Shown: positions 1-7,813 of the stretch, piece by piece
Layout: each line of letters opens with the position of its first letter
Numbering within the stretch: position 1 is the first letter of the stretch
Assembly (NCBI GenBank): GCA_003246365.1
Contig: QKAN01000111.1
Coordinates: forward strand, 1 to 35,826
Length of the DNA: 35,826 nt
From: Clostridia bacterium
GTDB lineage: Bacteria > Bacillota > Clostridia > Christensenellales > CAG-138
Reading direction: 5' to 3'
Notes under the pieces: model-generated
Databases searched by the model: none
The model's input: the letters and a program-made list of their open reading frames with translations, nothing else
Told to the model about the DNA's origin: nothing
Program-made: the position numbers and the translations under genes

Positions 1-1
1 A

Positions 2-298
<297 letters not shown>

Positions 299-316
299 TA
301 TAATTGGAGATTATAT

Positions 317-1285
317 ATGCTAAGACTTGGCAAACTAGACAATGACGATCTGGAACGGCTGGTTCTAAAGAAGTTTCACCGCGTTCGTCCGGAATCGCTT
401 TCCTATCCCGCCATCGGGCAGGATTGCGCGATATTGGATCTTGGCGGTGATCTCGCCGTGCTCAGCTGTGACCCGATTACTTCTGCCAGCATATCGCATC
501 TGGGGCGTTTAACGGTGCATGTATGTTGCAACGACGCTGCAGCCGCCGGCGCGGAACCCGTCGGCCTACTCGTTACGCTTCTTATGCCGCCAAGCGGAAC
601 GATGGAACAGATTTCACGCATTGCGGAAGATCTTTCTTCCGCCGCGCAACTTGCAAACGTTGATATTTTGGGCGGACACACCGAAGTAACAGATGCGGTA
701 TTCCGCGCGGTAACCAGCGCAACCGTAGTAGCGCGTCAGCCGCGAAACCGCGCGCTGAAAGGCATGCGTCCAGGCGACGATATCGTTATGACGAAATGGG
801 CCGCGGTCGAAGGCACCACCATATTAGCGGAAGATTTTGTGCATCGACTTTATTCCGTTCCGGCTGCTCTTCTCTCCTCTGCGAAGGCTCTTTCCGGGCA
901 ACTCAGCATTGTTGCAGAGAGCAAGATCGCCATGCAATATGGCGCAACCGCCATGCATGACGTAACCGAAGGCGGCGTTCTCGGCGCGGCATGGGAGCTT
1001 GGATATGCAAATTCCTGCGCGGTCCGAATCGATACAAATAATATTTCCGTACGGGAGGATACGAAGGCGCTTTGTGATGCGTTGCATCTCGATCCTCTGC
1101 GGCTTATCGGCAGCGGCAGCCTTTTGGTTGCATGTCCGGATGGGAAAGCTCTTGTTTCCGCGCTGCAAAGTCAGGGAATTCCCTCCGCGGTGATTGGACA
1201 AGCGATTGAGGGAACCATTAGCTTTGCCGATGATGCTCCGCTCAGCGAACCGCACGCGGACGAGCTCTATAAGATGTATCAATAA
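317..1285 (+). CDS. AIR-synthase-fold protein, HypE/SelD-like, lacking the HypE C-terminal tail
   Basis: This is a 322-residue protein of the PurM/SelD/HypE/ThiL fold. An N-terminal ATPase half carries GQDCAIL (about 34-40) and CNDAAAAGAEP (71-81), then GGHTEVT (119-125). A C-terminal half carries HDVTEGG (214-220). These Asp/His/Gly motifs normally bind Mg-ATP across the dimer interface. Overall it resembles HypE, which makes the cyanide ligand of NiFe hydrogenase. However, HypE ends in a conserved PRIC-type cysteine tail, and this protein ends in ELYKMYQ. No other hyp genes are nearby. It is therefore probably an ATP-using enzyme of unknown substrate. The start ATG follows GGAGATTATAT, 18 bp after ligA, so it is probably cotranscribed with ligA. 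The family fold is confident; the function is unknown. Confidence 0.8.
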   Translation: MLRLGKLDNDDLERLVLKKFHRVRPESLSYPAIGQDCAILDLGGDLAVLSCDPITSASISHLGRLTVHVCCNDAAAAGAEPVGLLVTLLMPPSGTMEQISRIAEDLSSAAQLANVDILGGHTEVTDAVFRAVTSATVVARQPRNRALKGMRPGDDIVMTKWAAVEGTTILAEDFVHRLYSVPAALLSSAKALSGQLSIVAESKIAMQYGATAMHDVTEGGVLGAAWELGYANSCAVRIDTNNISVREDTKALCDALHLDPLRLIGSGSLLVACPDGKALVSALQSQGIPSAVIGQAIEGTISFADDAPLSEPHADELYKMYQ

Positions 1286-1316
1286 AATTCAACAACACGA
1301 TGTTGGATATGAAAGC

Positions 1317-1345
1317 TTGTGTGAAGTCCTTTCGCATGTTATAAT
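1317..1345 (+). promoter_or_regulatory. Candidate sigma-A promoter for the yicC-remA-gmk-rpoZ operon
   Basis: TTGTGT at 1317-1322 and a perfect TATAAT at 1340-1345 are separated by 17 bp. They sit 30 bp before the yicC start. The -35 matches only in TTG, so the call rests mainly on the -10 and the spacing. Confidence 0.55.
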
Positions 1346-1374
1346 TTGTAATTGCGACCTGGGGGTGTAAAACG

Positions 1375-2250
1375 ATGTACAGCATGACCGGATACGGAAA
1401 AGGAAACGCGTCTGTCGAAGGACGTGAAATGACGGTGGAACTCAAAAGTGTCAACCATCGTTACCTTGATATTGGCATGCGCCTCCCCCGTCATCTCTCT
1501 TTTTTGGAGGATCCGGTTCGTTCCGCCCTGTCCGCCCGATTAGCGCGCGGACACGTTGATGTTTTCATCAACTATCGCAATCTGCGCAGCGATGCGCGGA
1601 ATGTAGAGCTTGATGTTCCGCTGCTGACAGCATTTGTCACCGCGGCACGCGAGGCGAACCAAACACTTGGATTAAGAGACGATCTTTCTTTGACCGCCGC
1701 GCTCCGTTTGCCGGATGTTTCCAATGTTCGGGAAGCGGACGAAGACACGGATGCCGTACTTGCGCTTTTAAACAGCGCGATCAATCTTGCGATCGATCAG
1801 CTCCTTGTCATGCGCGAGCAGGAAGGCGAACGTCTTTGCGCATACTTGAGTAATTGCAACGACACGGTTGAGTCACTTACTGAGCAGATTGCACTGCGTG
1901 CGCCGATCGTTGTTAACGAATATCGCGTTAAGCTTGACGAACGCATTGCGGTACTTCTTGGCAATGTAGAAGTTGATCGAACCAGACTTGCTACAGAAGT
2001 TGCGATGTTTGCAGATAAAGCAAGCATCGATGAGGAAATCTCTCGTTTGCACAGCCACATAGCACAGATGCGAACGTTGCTTTCTGACCGCGAGCCAGCC
2101 GGACGCAAACTCGATTTCGTTGTGCAGGAGATGAACCGTGAGTTTAACACCATCGGTTCCAAGGCCAACGACGGCGAGCTGACAAAACTTGTTCTCACCG
2201 GAAAAGCGGAAATCGAGAAAATTCGCGAACAGGTGCAAAACATCGAATAA
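1375..2250 (+). CDS. yicC: YicC family endoribonuclease
   Basis: This 291-residue protein matches the normal YicC/YloC length. It opens with the hallmark YSMTGYGKG and then VELKSVNHRYLDI. The C-terminal DUF1732 part carries LDFVVQEMNREFNTIGSKAND and ends in EIEKIREQVQNIE. YicC proteins are described as ring-forming endoribonucleases that act on RNA. The position directly before remA and gmk is the standard Bacillota arrangement, in which yloC, remA, gmk and rpoZ form one operon. The start follows GGGGGTG at about 1361-1367. Recognition is by end-to-end family motifs, and no oddities are seen. Confidence 0.93.
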   Translation: MYSMTGYGKGNASVEGREMTVELKSVNHRYLDIGMRLPRHLSFLEDPVRSALSARLARGHVDVFINYRNLRSDARNVELDVPLLTAFVTAAREANQTLGLRDDLSLTAALRLPDVSNVREADEDTDAVLALLNSAINLAIDQLLVMREQEGERLCAYLSNCNDTVESLTEQIALRAPIVVNEYRVKLDERIAVLLGNVEVDRTRLATEVAMFADKASIDEEISRLHSHIAQMRTLLSDREPAGRKLDFVVQEMNREFNTIGSKANDGELTKLVLTGKAEIEKIREQVQNIE

Positions 2251-2258
2251 TATGATTT

Positions 2259-2273
2259 CGGCGATTTTCGCCG
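2259..2273 (+). other. Perfect hairpin between yicC and remA
   Basis: CGGCGA-TTT-TCGCCG forms a six-pair stem with a three-base loop, 8 bp after the yicC stop. No U-run follows, so it does not look like an intrinsic terminator. It could act as an mRNA processing or stability element inside the operon. Confidence 0.4.
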
Positions 2274-2306
2274 TATTGGATTAGATCGCAAAAGGAGCAA
2301 CCCGTT

Positions 2307-2570
2307 ATGATGAACCTGCGGCTTGTTAATATCGGATTTGGCAATATCGTTTCGGCAGATCGCCTAATTGCAATTGTCAGTCCGGAATCCGCGCCAATCA
2401 AGCGCATCGTTCAGGAAGCGCGCGAAAGCAGCAGACTGATCGACGCAACATGCGGCAGGCGCACGCGCGCGGTTGTTATTACCGACAGCGATCATGTGAT
2501 ACTCTCCGCCATTCAGCCGGAGACCATCGCCAACCGGCTCGACACGAAAGCGGACGAAGCCGACGACTGA
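2307..2570 (+). CDS. remA: RemA family (DUF370) extracellular matrix regulator
   Basis: This 87-residue protein reads [31 protein letters not shown], then [32 protein letters not shown]. That is essentially the canonical RemA/DUF370 sequence. In Bacillus subtilis RemA is a ring-shaped DNA-binding activator of biofilm-matrix genes. In Clostridia the role is less studied. It lies between yicC and gmk, as in most Bacillota. AAAGGAGC precedes the start. Two adjacent ATGs (2307 and 2310) exist and the first is used here. The family identity is very secure; the regulon in this organism is unknown. Confidence 0.93.
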   Translation: MMNLRLVNIGFGNIVSADRLIAIVSPESAPIKRIVQEARESSRLIDATCGRRTRAVVITDSDHVILSAIQPETIANRLDTKADEADD

Positions 2571-2592
2571 AGACGAGAGGAGTCCTATTGCA

Positions 2593-3222
2593 ATGAAGCA
2601 AAACAGACAAGGCCTGCTGTTGGTTGTCTCCGGCCCCGCCGGCGTCGGCAAAGGCACGATTAACAGCGCGCTAATTAACCGAAACACCGACATCCGCATG
2701 TCCGTTTCCGCAACAACGCGCACAGCGCGTCCTGGCGAAATCGACGGCGTGCATTACTTTTTTAAGACCGAAGAAGAGTTTCAGAAAATGATCGACGAAG
2801 GCGCTTTTCTGGAATATATGCGCGTATTCAACACGCATTATTACGGAACACCGAAGAGTTTTGTCGAACAGGAATTGCGCGAAGGCCGCAGCGTCATTTT
2901 AGAGATCGACGTACAAGGCGCTATGCGCGTTAAAGCCGCTTATCCGGACGCGGTGCTCATCTTTATTGCCCCGCCATCCATGAGCGAATTGAAATCCCGC
3001 CTCATCCATCGGGGAACGGAATCCACCGAAGCCATTGAACGCCGTTTTGAAACAGCGTTTCAGGAAATGGAATTGGTTTCAAAATACGATTACGTCGTCG
3101 TAAACGACATACTGGATCTTGCGATTGCACGCGCCGAACACATCATCGTTGCCGAGCGCTGCAAAGTATCCAGAAACGGCGAATTGATCGAGAAATTAAA
3201 AGGAGGCAGGAGCGCATTATGA
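2593..3222 (+). CDS. gmk: Guanylate kinase
   Basis: This 209-residue enzyme phosphorylates GMP to GDP with ATP. The P-loop reads SGPAGVGKGTIN (about 14-25), with Ala where many homologues have Ser. The GMP-binding region has SVSATTRTARPGEIDGVHYFF and the later YYGTPKS and ILEIDVQGAM motifs. The lid region has LIHRGTES. The length matches the family. AGAGGAG lies upstream of the start. The stop overlaps rpoZ by 4 bp, which points to translational coupling. Confidence 0.96.
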   Translation: MKQNRQGLLLVVSGPAGVGKGTINSALINRNTDIRMSVSATTRTARPGEIDGVHYFFKTEEEFQKMIDEGAFLEYMRVFNTHYYGTPKSFVEQELREGRSVILEIDVQGAMRVKAAYPDAVLIFIAPPSMSELKSRLIHRGTESTEAIERRFETAFQEMELVSKYDYVVVNDILDLAIARAEHIIVAERCKVSRNGELIEKLKGGRSAL

Positions 3223-3419
3223 TGAACTTACCGTTAAACGAACTTATTGAAAAGGCAGGGTGCCGCTACATGCTGGTCACCGCTGTTGCGCAAAGAGCGC
3301 GCCAGTTGCAAATGGATACGGATAAGCTCGACGGCCAAAAACCTGTTTCCGTGGCAGTCAACCAGCTTTATCATGACGAGCTTAACCTGGAATATCCGAA
3401 GGAATTCTATCAGGACTGA
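3219..3419 (+). CDS. rpoZ: RNA polymerase omega subunit
   Basis: This is a 66-residue protein with MNLPLNELIEKAGCRYMLVTAVAQRARQL, typical of the short Bacillota omega subunit that helps assemble RNA polymerase around beta-prime. The start overlaps the gmk stop as ATGA. A strong AAAGGAGG lies inside the end of gmk, and a second in-frame ATG is at 3222. The tail (ELNLEYPKEFYQD) is short and acidic, as expected. In many relatives coaBC follows. Here a hairpin-rich gap leads to priA. Confidence 0.93.
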   Translation: MMNLPLNELIEKAGCRYMLVTAVAQRARQLQMDTDKLDGQKPVSVAVNQLYHDELNLEYPKEFYQD

Positions 3420-3434
3420 CAAGCCCGATTTTAC

Positions 3435-3459
3435 CACGGGATCGTCATTCCCGTTTTTA
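3435..3459 (+). terminator. Rho-independent terminator after rpoZ
   Basis: ACGGGA (3436-3441) pairs with TCCCGT (3449-3454) around a seven-base loop, followed by TTTTA. It begins 16 bp after the rpoZ stop and would close the yicC-rpoZ transcript. The stem is modest. Confidence 0.6.
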
Positions 3460-3481
3460 TACGATATGATATGAATTCTTA

Positions 3482-3545
3482 CCGAACCTGCACTTCGGAA
3501 TTTTTGTGTGGATTTGGTATGCACTGGCCCGCTTGCGGGCTTTTT
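3482..3545 (+). terminator. Two further hairpin/U-run elements upstream of priA
   Basis: CCGAA/TTCGG (3482-3498) is followed by a T-run at 3501-3505. A stronger GCCCG/CGGGC stem (3527-3540) is followed directly by TTTTT (3541-3545). The second looks like a genuine intrinsic terminator. Both lie in the 202 bp gap between rpoZ and priA. They could be a backup terminator or an attenuator controlling priA. No known riboswitch consensus is recognised. Confidence 0.45.
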
Positions 3546-3621
3546 CCGGTTTTGGCAAAACTCTATTTTCCGCACCACGAATCAAATATCAGTTAACACA
3601 TCATACAAGGAGGTGAACGGC

Positions 3622-5916
3622 ATGGAACAAATCTGCGAGGTCATCATTGATATCGCGCACGCAAATGTTGACCGGCTCTATAGTTATCTCATTCCTGACG
3701 GAATGACGGTTGAACAAGGCAGTCATGTACTCGTGCCGTTCGGTTCTGCGAATCGTCAGCGTGAAGGGTTTGTTATTCGAGTTTTCTCCTTGGAAGAATA
3801 TGCTCAGAGAAATAGCTCTGAAGCCGGTTTATCGCCTGCGGCGCTCAAACCTCTATTGCGCGTCATCGAGCCCTACCCTATTCTCACGCAGGAACAAATT
3901 GATCTGGCGTACTGGATGCAGAAAAGCTACTACTGCCTGCTTGTAGACGCGCTGCGGCTCATGATTCCATCGCAGCTGCGTGGCTCGCGCATCAAAGAAA
4001 AAGTTGAGCGAACGCTTCGTCTGGCGCACCCCGATGAAATCGAATCGCAGCTTCATTCGCTTCTTGACAAGAGCGGCAAGCCACGCGCACCTAAGCAATA
4101 TGAGGTATTGGAAACGCTTCAAAAAACTGGTCTTGAAATGTCGGTTTCCGATGTACTTGCCTATGTTCCGGATGCACAGAGCGCAATTTCCGCGCTAATC
4201 AAGCGCGGCTATGTTGCCGAAGGCGGACATGTTACGTTCCGCAGACCGAATATCGGCTCTGTATCCGCGGATAAGCAAGTCATCTTGAACGAAGCGCAAG
4301 AGATGGCGGTTGAGGCAATTGTCCGCGCGATGGAACTAAAGAGCGGCACACTTCTTTTGCACGGTGTCACCGGAAGCGGCAAGACCGAAGTGTATATGCG
4401 CGCGATTGAGCGCTGTCTCGCCTCCGGTCGTCAGGCAATTATGCTCGTTCCAGAAATCTCCCTCACCCCACAAACCGTCGGTCTCTTTCAGGAACGGTTT
4501 TCGGACGGAATCGCGGTTTTGCACAGCCGTTTATCAGCGGGTGAGCGTTTCGACGAGTGGCGCAGGATTCGCCTCGGCAAGGCGCGCGTCGCCGTCGGCG
4601 CCAGAAGCGCCGTATTTGCGCCGATGCAAAACGTGGGGCTTATCATTGTTGACGAAGAGCACGAAGGAAGCTATCAAAGCGAAACAACGCCCCGTTACGG
4701 CGCGCTGGAAGTTGCGGCTTATCGTGCAAAGCAATTCGGCTGCCCGATTCTTCTTGGCAGTGCGACGCCTTCCCTTCTTTCGTATTATCGCGCGCTTTCG
4801 GGACGTTATACGTTACTCGAACTTCCGGAACGCGTACAGAACCGTCCTCTGCCGCAGGTGGAAATCATCGATATGCGGCAGGAGTTTCAGGCAGGCAATA
4901 ACGGCATCTTCAGCGGAAAACTCGTTCAATATCTTGACGAGTGCCTGGAGAACGGACAACAGGCTATGCTGTTTATCAACCGGCGTGGGTATTCCACCTT
5001 CGTCTCCTGCCGAAATTGCGGACACGTCGTGTTTTGCGACGATTGCGATATTTCCATGACCTATCATAAAGGCGAAAACCGTCTGCGGTGTCACTTCTGC
5101 GGATCGGTCAAGCCCCTGCCTACCCGTTGCCCCGCCTGCGGTAAGCCGTTTATCAAGTATTTTGGCGTCGGCACGGAACAGGTGGAAGAAGCGCTGCATC
5201 AACTTTTCCCGAAGGCCGTTACGCTTCGGATGGATACGGATACCATCCGTACCAAAGATGCGATGCAGCAAATGCTTGGCGCATTTGCACGCGGCGAAGC
5301 GCAGTTTCTCGTCGGCACACAAATGATCGCAAAAGGTCATGATTTTCCAAACGTGACACTTGTCGGCGTCGTGGCTGCTGATTCAACGCTGATGATTCCC
5401 GACTATCGCAGTACGGAGCGCACTTTTCAGTTGCTTACGCAGGTTGCGGGTCGTGCCGGCCGGGATGAAACCCCGGGCAGGGTAGTCATTCAAACCTACT
5501 CTCCTGCGCATCCGGCTATCCGTTTTGCGAAGGGTCACGACTACAAGAGCTTTTATTTTTATGAACTGGAACAGCGAAAGAAAGCTATTTTTCCGCCGTT
5601 TTCGTTGTTTATCCGCATACTGTTTTCTTCGGACGACGAATCTCAGCTATATTCTGTCGTATCCGCTTATGCAGATGAATTGAAATCTGCACTGGACGAA
5701 AATCTCGGCAAAGAAGGCGAACGGGATATCTTGCTCTATAGCGCATCCCCCGCGCCGATTAAGCGAAAACAGCGTGCCTATCGTTACCAGATACTGATCA
5801 AATTGCTGCGCACGGCGCGCCTAAGCAATGCGATCCAAACGATTTATGCGTTTGCCGCAGATCATCGAAATGAACTTTTCGCCATGGTCGAGGTAAACCC
5901 GCAGGATATGTTATGA
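3622..5916 (+). CDS. priA: Primosomal protein N' (replication restart helicase PriA)
   Basis: This 764-residue superfamily-2 helicase reloads the replisome at stalled forks. It has an N-terminal DNA-binding region (1-~110), Walker A GVTGSGKTEVY (248-258), VPEISLTPQ (276-284), the DEEH box (344-347) and GSATPS (379-384). Eight zinc-ligand cysteines fall at about 463, 466, 472, 475, 490, 493, 503 and 506. The helicase C-terminal part has GTQMIAKGHDF and QVAGRAGR. The frame is open upstream to 3508, but the start chosen at 3622 has AAGGAGGTG at 3608-3616 and gives a normal N-terminus. The gene overlaps the next ABC gene by 4 bp (ATGA). Confidence 0.96.
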   Translation: MEQICEVIIDIAHANVDRLYSYLIPDGMTVEQGSHVLVPFGSANRQREGFVIRVFSLEEYAQRNSSEAGLSPAALKPLLRVIEPYPILTQEQIDLAYWMQKSYYCLLVDALRLMIPSQLRGSRIKEKVERTLRLAHPDEIESQLHSLLDKSGKPRAPKQYEVLETLQKTGLEMSVSDVLAYVPDAQSAISALIKRGYVAEGGHVTFRRPNIGSVSADKQVILNEAQEMAVEAIVRAMELKSGTLLLHGVTGSGKTEVYMRAIERCLASGRQAIMLVPEISLTPQTVGLFQERFSDGIAVLHSRLSAGERFDEWRRIRLGKARVAVGARSAVFAPMQNVGLIIVDEEHEGSYQSETTPRYGALEVAAYRAKQFGCPILLGSATPSLLSYYRALSGRYTLLELPERVQNRPLPQVEIIDMRQEFQAGNNGIFSGKLVQYLDECLENGQQAMLFINRRGYSTFVSCRNCGHVVFCDDCDISMTYHKGENRLRCHFCGSVKPLPTRCPACGKPFIKYFGVGTEQVEEALHQLFPKAVTLRMDTDTIRTKDAMQQMLGAFARGEAQFLVGTQMIAKGHDFPNVTLVGVVAADSTLMIPDYRSTERTFQLLTQVAGRAGRDETPGRVVIQTYSPAHPAIRFAKGHDYKSFYFYELEQRKKAIFPPFSLFIRILFSSDDESQLYSVVSAYADELKSALDENLGKEGERDILLYSASPAPIKRKQRAYRYQILIKLLRTARLSNAIQTIYAFAADHRNELFAMVEVNPQDML

Positions 5917-7751
5917 AAAAACAAAAAAAGCCTCCAATGGAGCAGGCCATACAGAAAAAGACGAACTGGAAGCTCGTTGGCGAACTTCTAACCGGTTACC
6001 GCCGCTATATCGTCTTTGCTACCGTTAGCGTACTTCTTTCTACGGCGTTTTCGTATGCCGTGCCATATGTCACCAGCTTTACGTTGGATTACGTCATTCA
6101 GGGAATTTCAACCTCAACGCCCGCATTCCTGCTTCCATGGGTGGAATCACTCGGTGGACGGGCATATTTCGTGCAGAGTCTGTTTGTTTGCGGCCTTGCG
6201 CTCGTTCTCTTTACAGGAATGAACTGCCTCTTTACCTACACGCGCCGCGAAAACATTGCGCTTGCCGCAGAGGGAATGACGAAGTCTCTTCGTGACAGGC
6301 TCTACCGCCATCTCGAAGACGTACCATACGACTATCACAAACATGCCAGCACTGGCGATCTCGTGCAGCGCTGCACATCGGACGTAGACACAGTTCGGCG
6401 TTTCGTGCAGCTGCAATTGATGGAAATTGTTCGAACGCTGGTTATGTTTGGTTTTGCCGCGGCGGTCATGTTTTCCATCAATGTCCGCATGACGCTGATT
6501 TCGATGGCGTTCCTCCCCTTGTTGACCGTAAGTTCGTTTGTGTATTTCCGCTATGTGCGAAAGTATTTCACGGACTCGGACGAGGCGGAAGGCGCGCTTT
6601 CTACCATGCTGCAGGAGAATCTGACGGGCATGCGCGTCGTACGCGCATTCGGACAGCAGAAGAGCGAAATCGATAAGTTCACGCAGTTGAATCAATCGTA
6701 CCGTGTGAAAACCTACAAGCTCATCCGGCTTCTCGGTTTTTACTGGGGTCTTTCGGACAGCGTCGGTTATTTCCAGATTGCGCTTTCGCTCTGCATGGGC
6801 GTCATCGCCGTTTACCGCGGAACATTTACCCTCGGTAACGTCGCGCTCTTTACCACCTATGTCGCAATGCTGACTTGGCCGGTTCGCCAGCTCGGCAGGA
6901 TTCTGGCTGATATGGGTAAAGCCGCCGTTTCTCTGGGTCGCTTAGATGAGATTTTGTCCGCCCCCGTGGAAAAAGAACCCGGACGTGCGATTTCGCCGAA
7001 TCTAACCGGAGACATCGTTTTTGATCACGTTTGCTTCGGTTACGACCGGTATAACGACGTGCTCGACGGCGTCACTTTCACGGCAAAACCCGGCCAGACA
7101 ATCGCCATTCTCGGCGCAACCGGGTCCGGTAAAACCAGCCTTGTTCAGTTGCTGCAACGGTTGTATCTGCGCACGGCGGGAAGTATTACTATAGCAGGGA
7201 CTGACGTAAACGACATTGAGCACGGGCATCTGCGCCGCAACATCGGCATCGTGCTGCAGGAACCGTTCCTCTATTCGCGCACGATCATGGAAAACATCCG
7301 CATCTGCGCACCTTGTTCTACCGAGGACGACGTTTACTGCGCAGCGCGCACCGCAAGCGTACACGAAGTCATCGAAAACTTCGAAAACGGCTACGATACG
7401 CTGGTTGGCGAACGCGGCGTCACCCTCTCCGGCGGACAGCAGCAACGCGTCGCAATTGCGCGAACGTTGATGCAAAACGCACCGATTCTGATTTTCGACG
7501 ATTCCATGAGCGCCGTAGATTCGGAGACGGATGCCGCTATTCGCCGCTCGCTGCTCGCTTTAAATCAGGATGGAATTACATTCCTGATTTCGCATCGCAT
7601 CACAACCCTGCGCGAAGCGGACAACATTCTGGTGCTGGAAGACGGGCGCATCACACAACAGGGAACGCACGCACAGCTCCTGCGGCAGGAAGGTCTGTAC
7701 CGGCGCATTGCCGAAATTCAGGATGCCGCTTCGGAAGGAGCGCAAGTATAA
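5913..7751 (+). CDS. ABC exporter half-transporter, degenerate catalytic site (subunit 1)
   Basis: This is a 612-residue type IV ABC exporter half with six predicted membrane helices (roughly 30-350) fused to an ATPase domain. Walker A is GATGSGKT (401-408), the signature is LSGGQ (505-509), and Walker B is ILIFD (525-529). The residue after Walker B is Asp530 instead of the catalytic Glu. The switch His561 is kept. An Asp at this place is typical of the degenerate half of heterodimeric exporters such as TM287/288 and BmrC/BmrD. The start overlaps the priA stop by 4 bp. The second half follows 51 bp downstream. The substrate cannot be told from sequence; multidrug or lipid export is the usual guess for this class. 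Confidence 0.9.
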   Translation: MKKQKKPPMEQAIQKKTNWKLVGELLTGYRRYIVFATVSVLLSTAFSYAVPYVTSFTLDYVIQGISTSTPAFLLPWVESLGGRAYFVQSLFVCGLALVLFTGMNCLFTYTRRENIALAAEGMTKSLRDRLYRHLEDVPYDYHKHASTGDLVQRCTSDVDTVRRFVQLQLMEIVRTLVMFGFAAAVMFSINVRMTLISMAFLPLLTVSSFVYFRYVRKYFTDSDEAEGALSTMLQENLTGMRVVRAFGQQKSEIDKFTQLNQSYRVKTYKLIRLLGFYWGLSDSVGYFQIALSLCMGVIAVYRGTFTLGNVALFTTYVAMLTWPVRQLGRILADMGKAAVSLGRLDEILSAPVEKEPGRAISPNLTGDIVFDHVCFGYDRYNDVLDGVTFTAKPGQTIAILGATGSGKTSLVQLLQRLYLRTAGSITIAGTDVNDIEHGHLRRNIGIVLQEPFLYSRTIMENIRICAPCSTEDDVYCAARTASVHEVIENFENGYDTLVGERGVTLSGGQQQRVAIARTLMQNAPILIFDDSMSAVDSETDAAIRRSLLALNQDGITFLISHRITTLREADNILVLEDGRITQQGTHAQLLRQEGLYRRIAEIQDAASEGAQV

Positions 7752-7813
7752 TGCAAAATTACAACATGAACTCCCCCTCTCAAAAGGAGGCGAATAATAA
7801 TTATGTATATTGA
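7751..7813 (+). other. 20-codon coupling ORF bridging the two ABC genes (speculative)
   Basis: An ATG overlaps the subunit-1 stop (TAATG at 7749-7753). It opens a 20-codon frame whose TGA at 7811-7813 lies just inside subunit 2. It contains the subunit-2 ribosome site AAAAGGAGG. It has no Shine-Dalgarno sequence of its own apart from the end of subunit 1. It could permit ribosome re-initiation across the junction, or it may be chance. Confidence 0.2.

Noticed and set aside
2259-2273. A terminator between yicC and remA.
   Set aside because: The hairpin is perfect but no U-run follows, and remA starts only 33 bp later in the same operon.
3508-3621. A 38-codon upstream extension of priA.
   Set aside because: It covers hairpins and a terminator-like U-run. 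The ATG at 3622 has a near-perfect ribosome site and a canonical PriA start.
4364-5059. A 231-codon + strand open frame inside priA.
   Set aside because: It is another frame of the helicase region of priA, with no ribosome site and a composition unlike a real protein.
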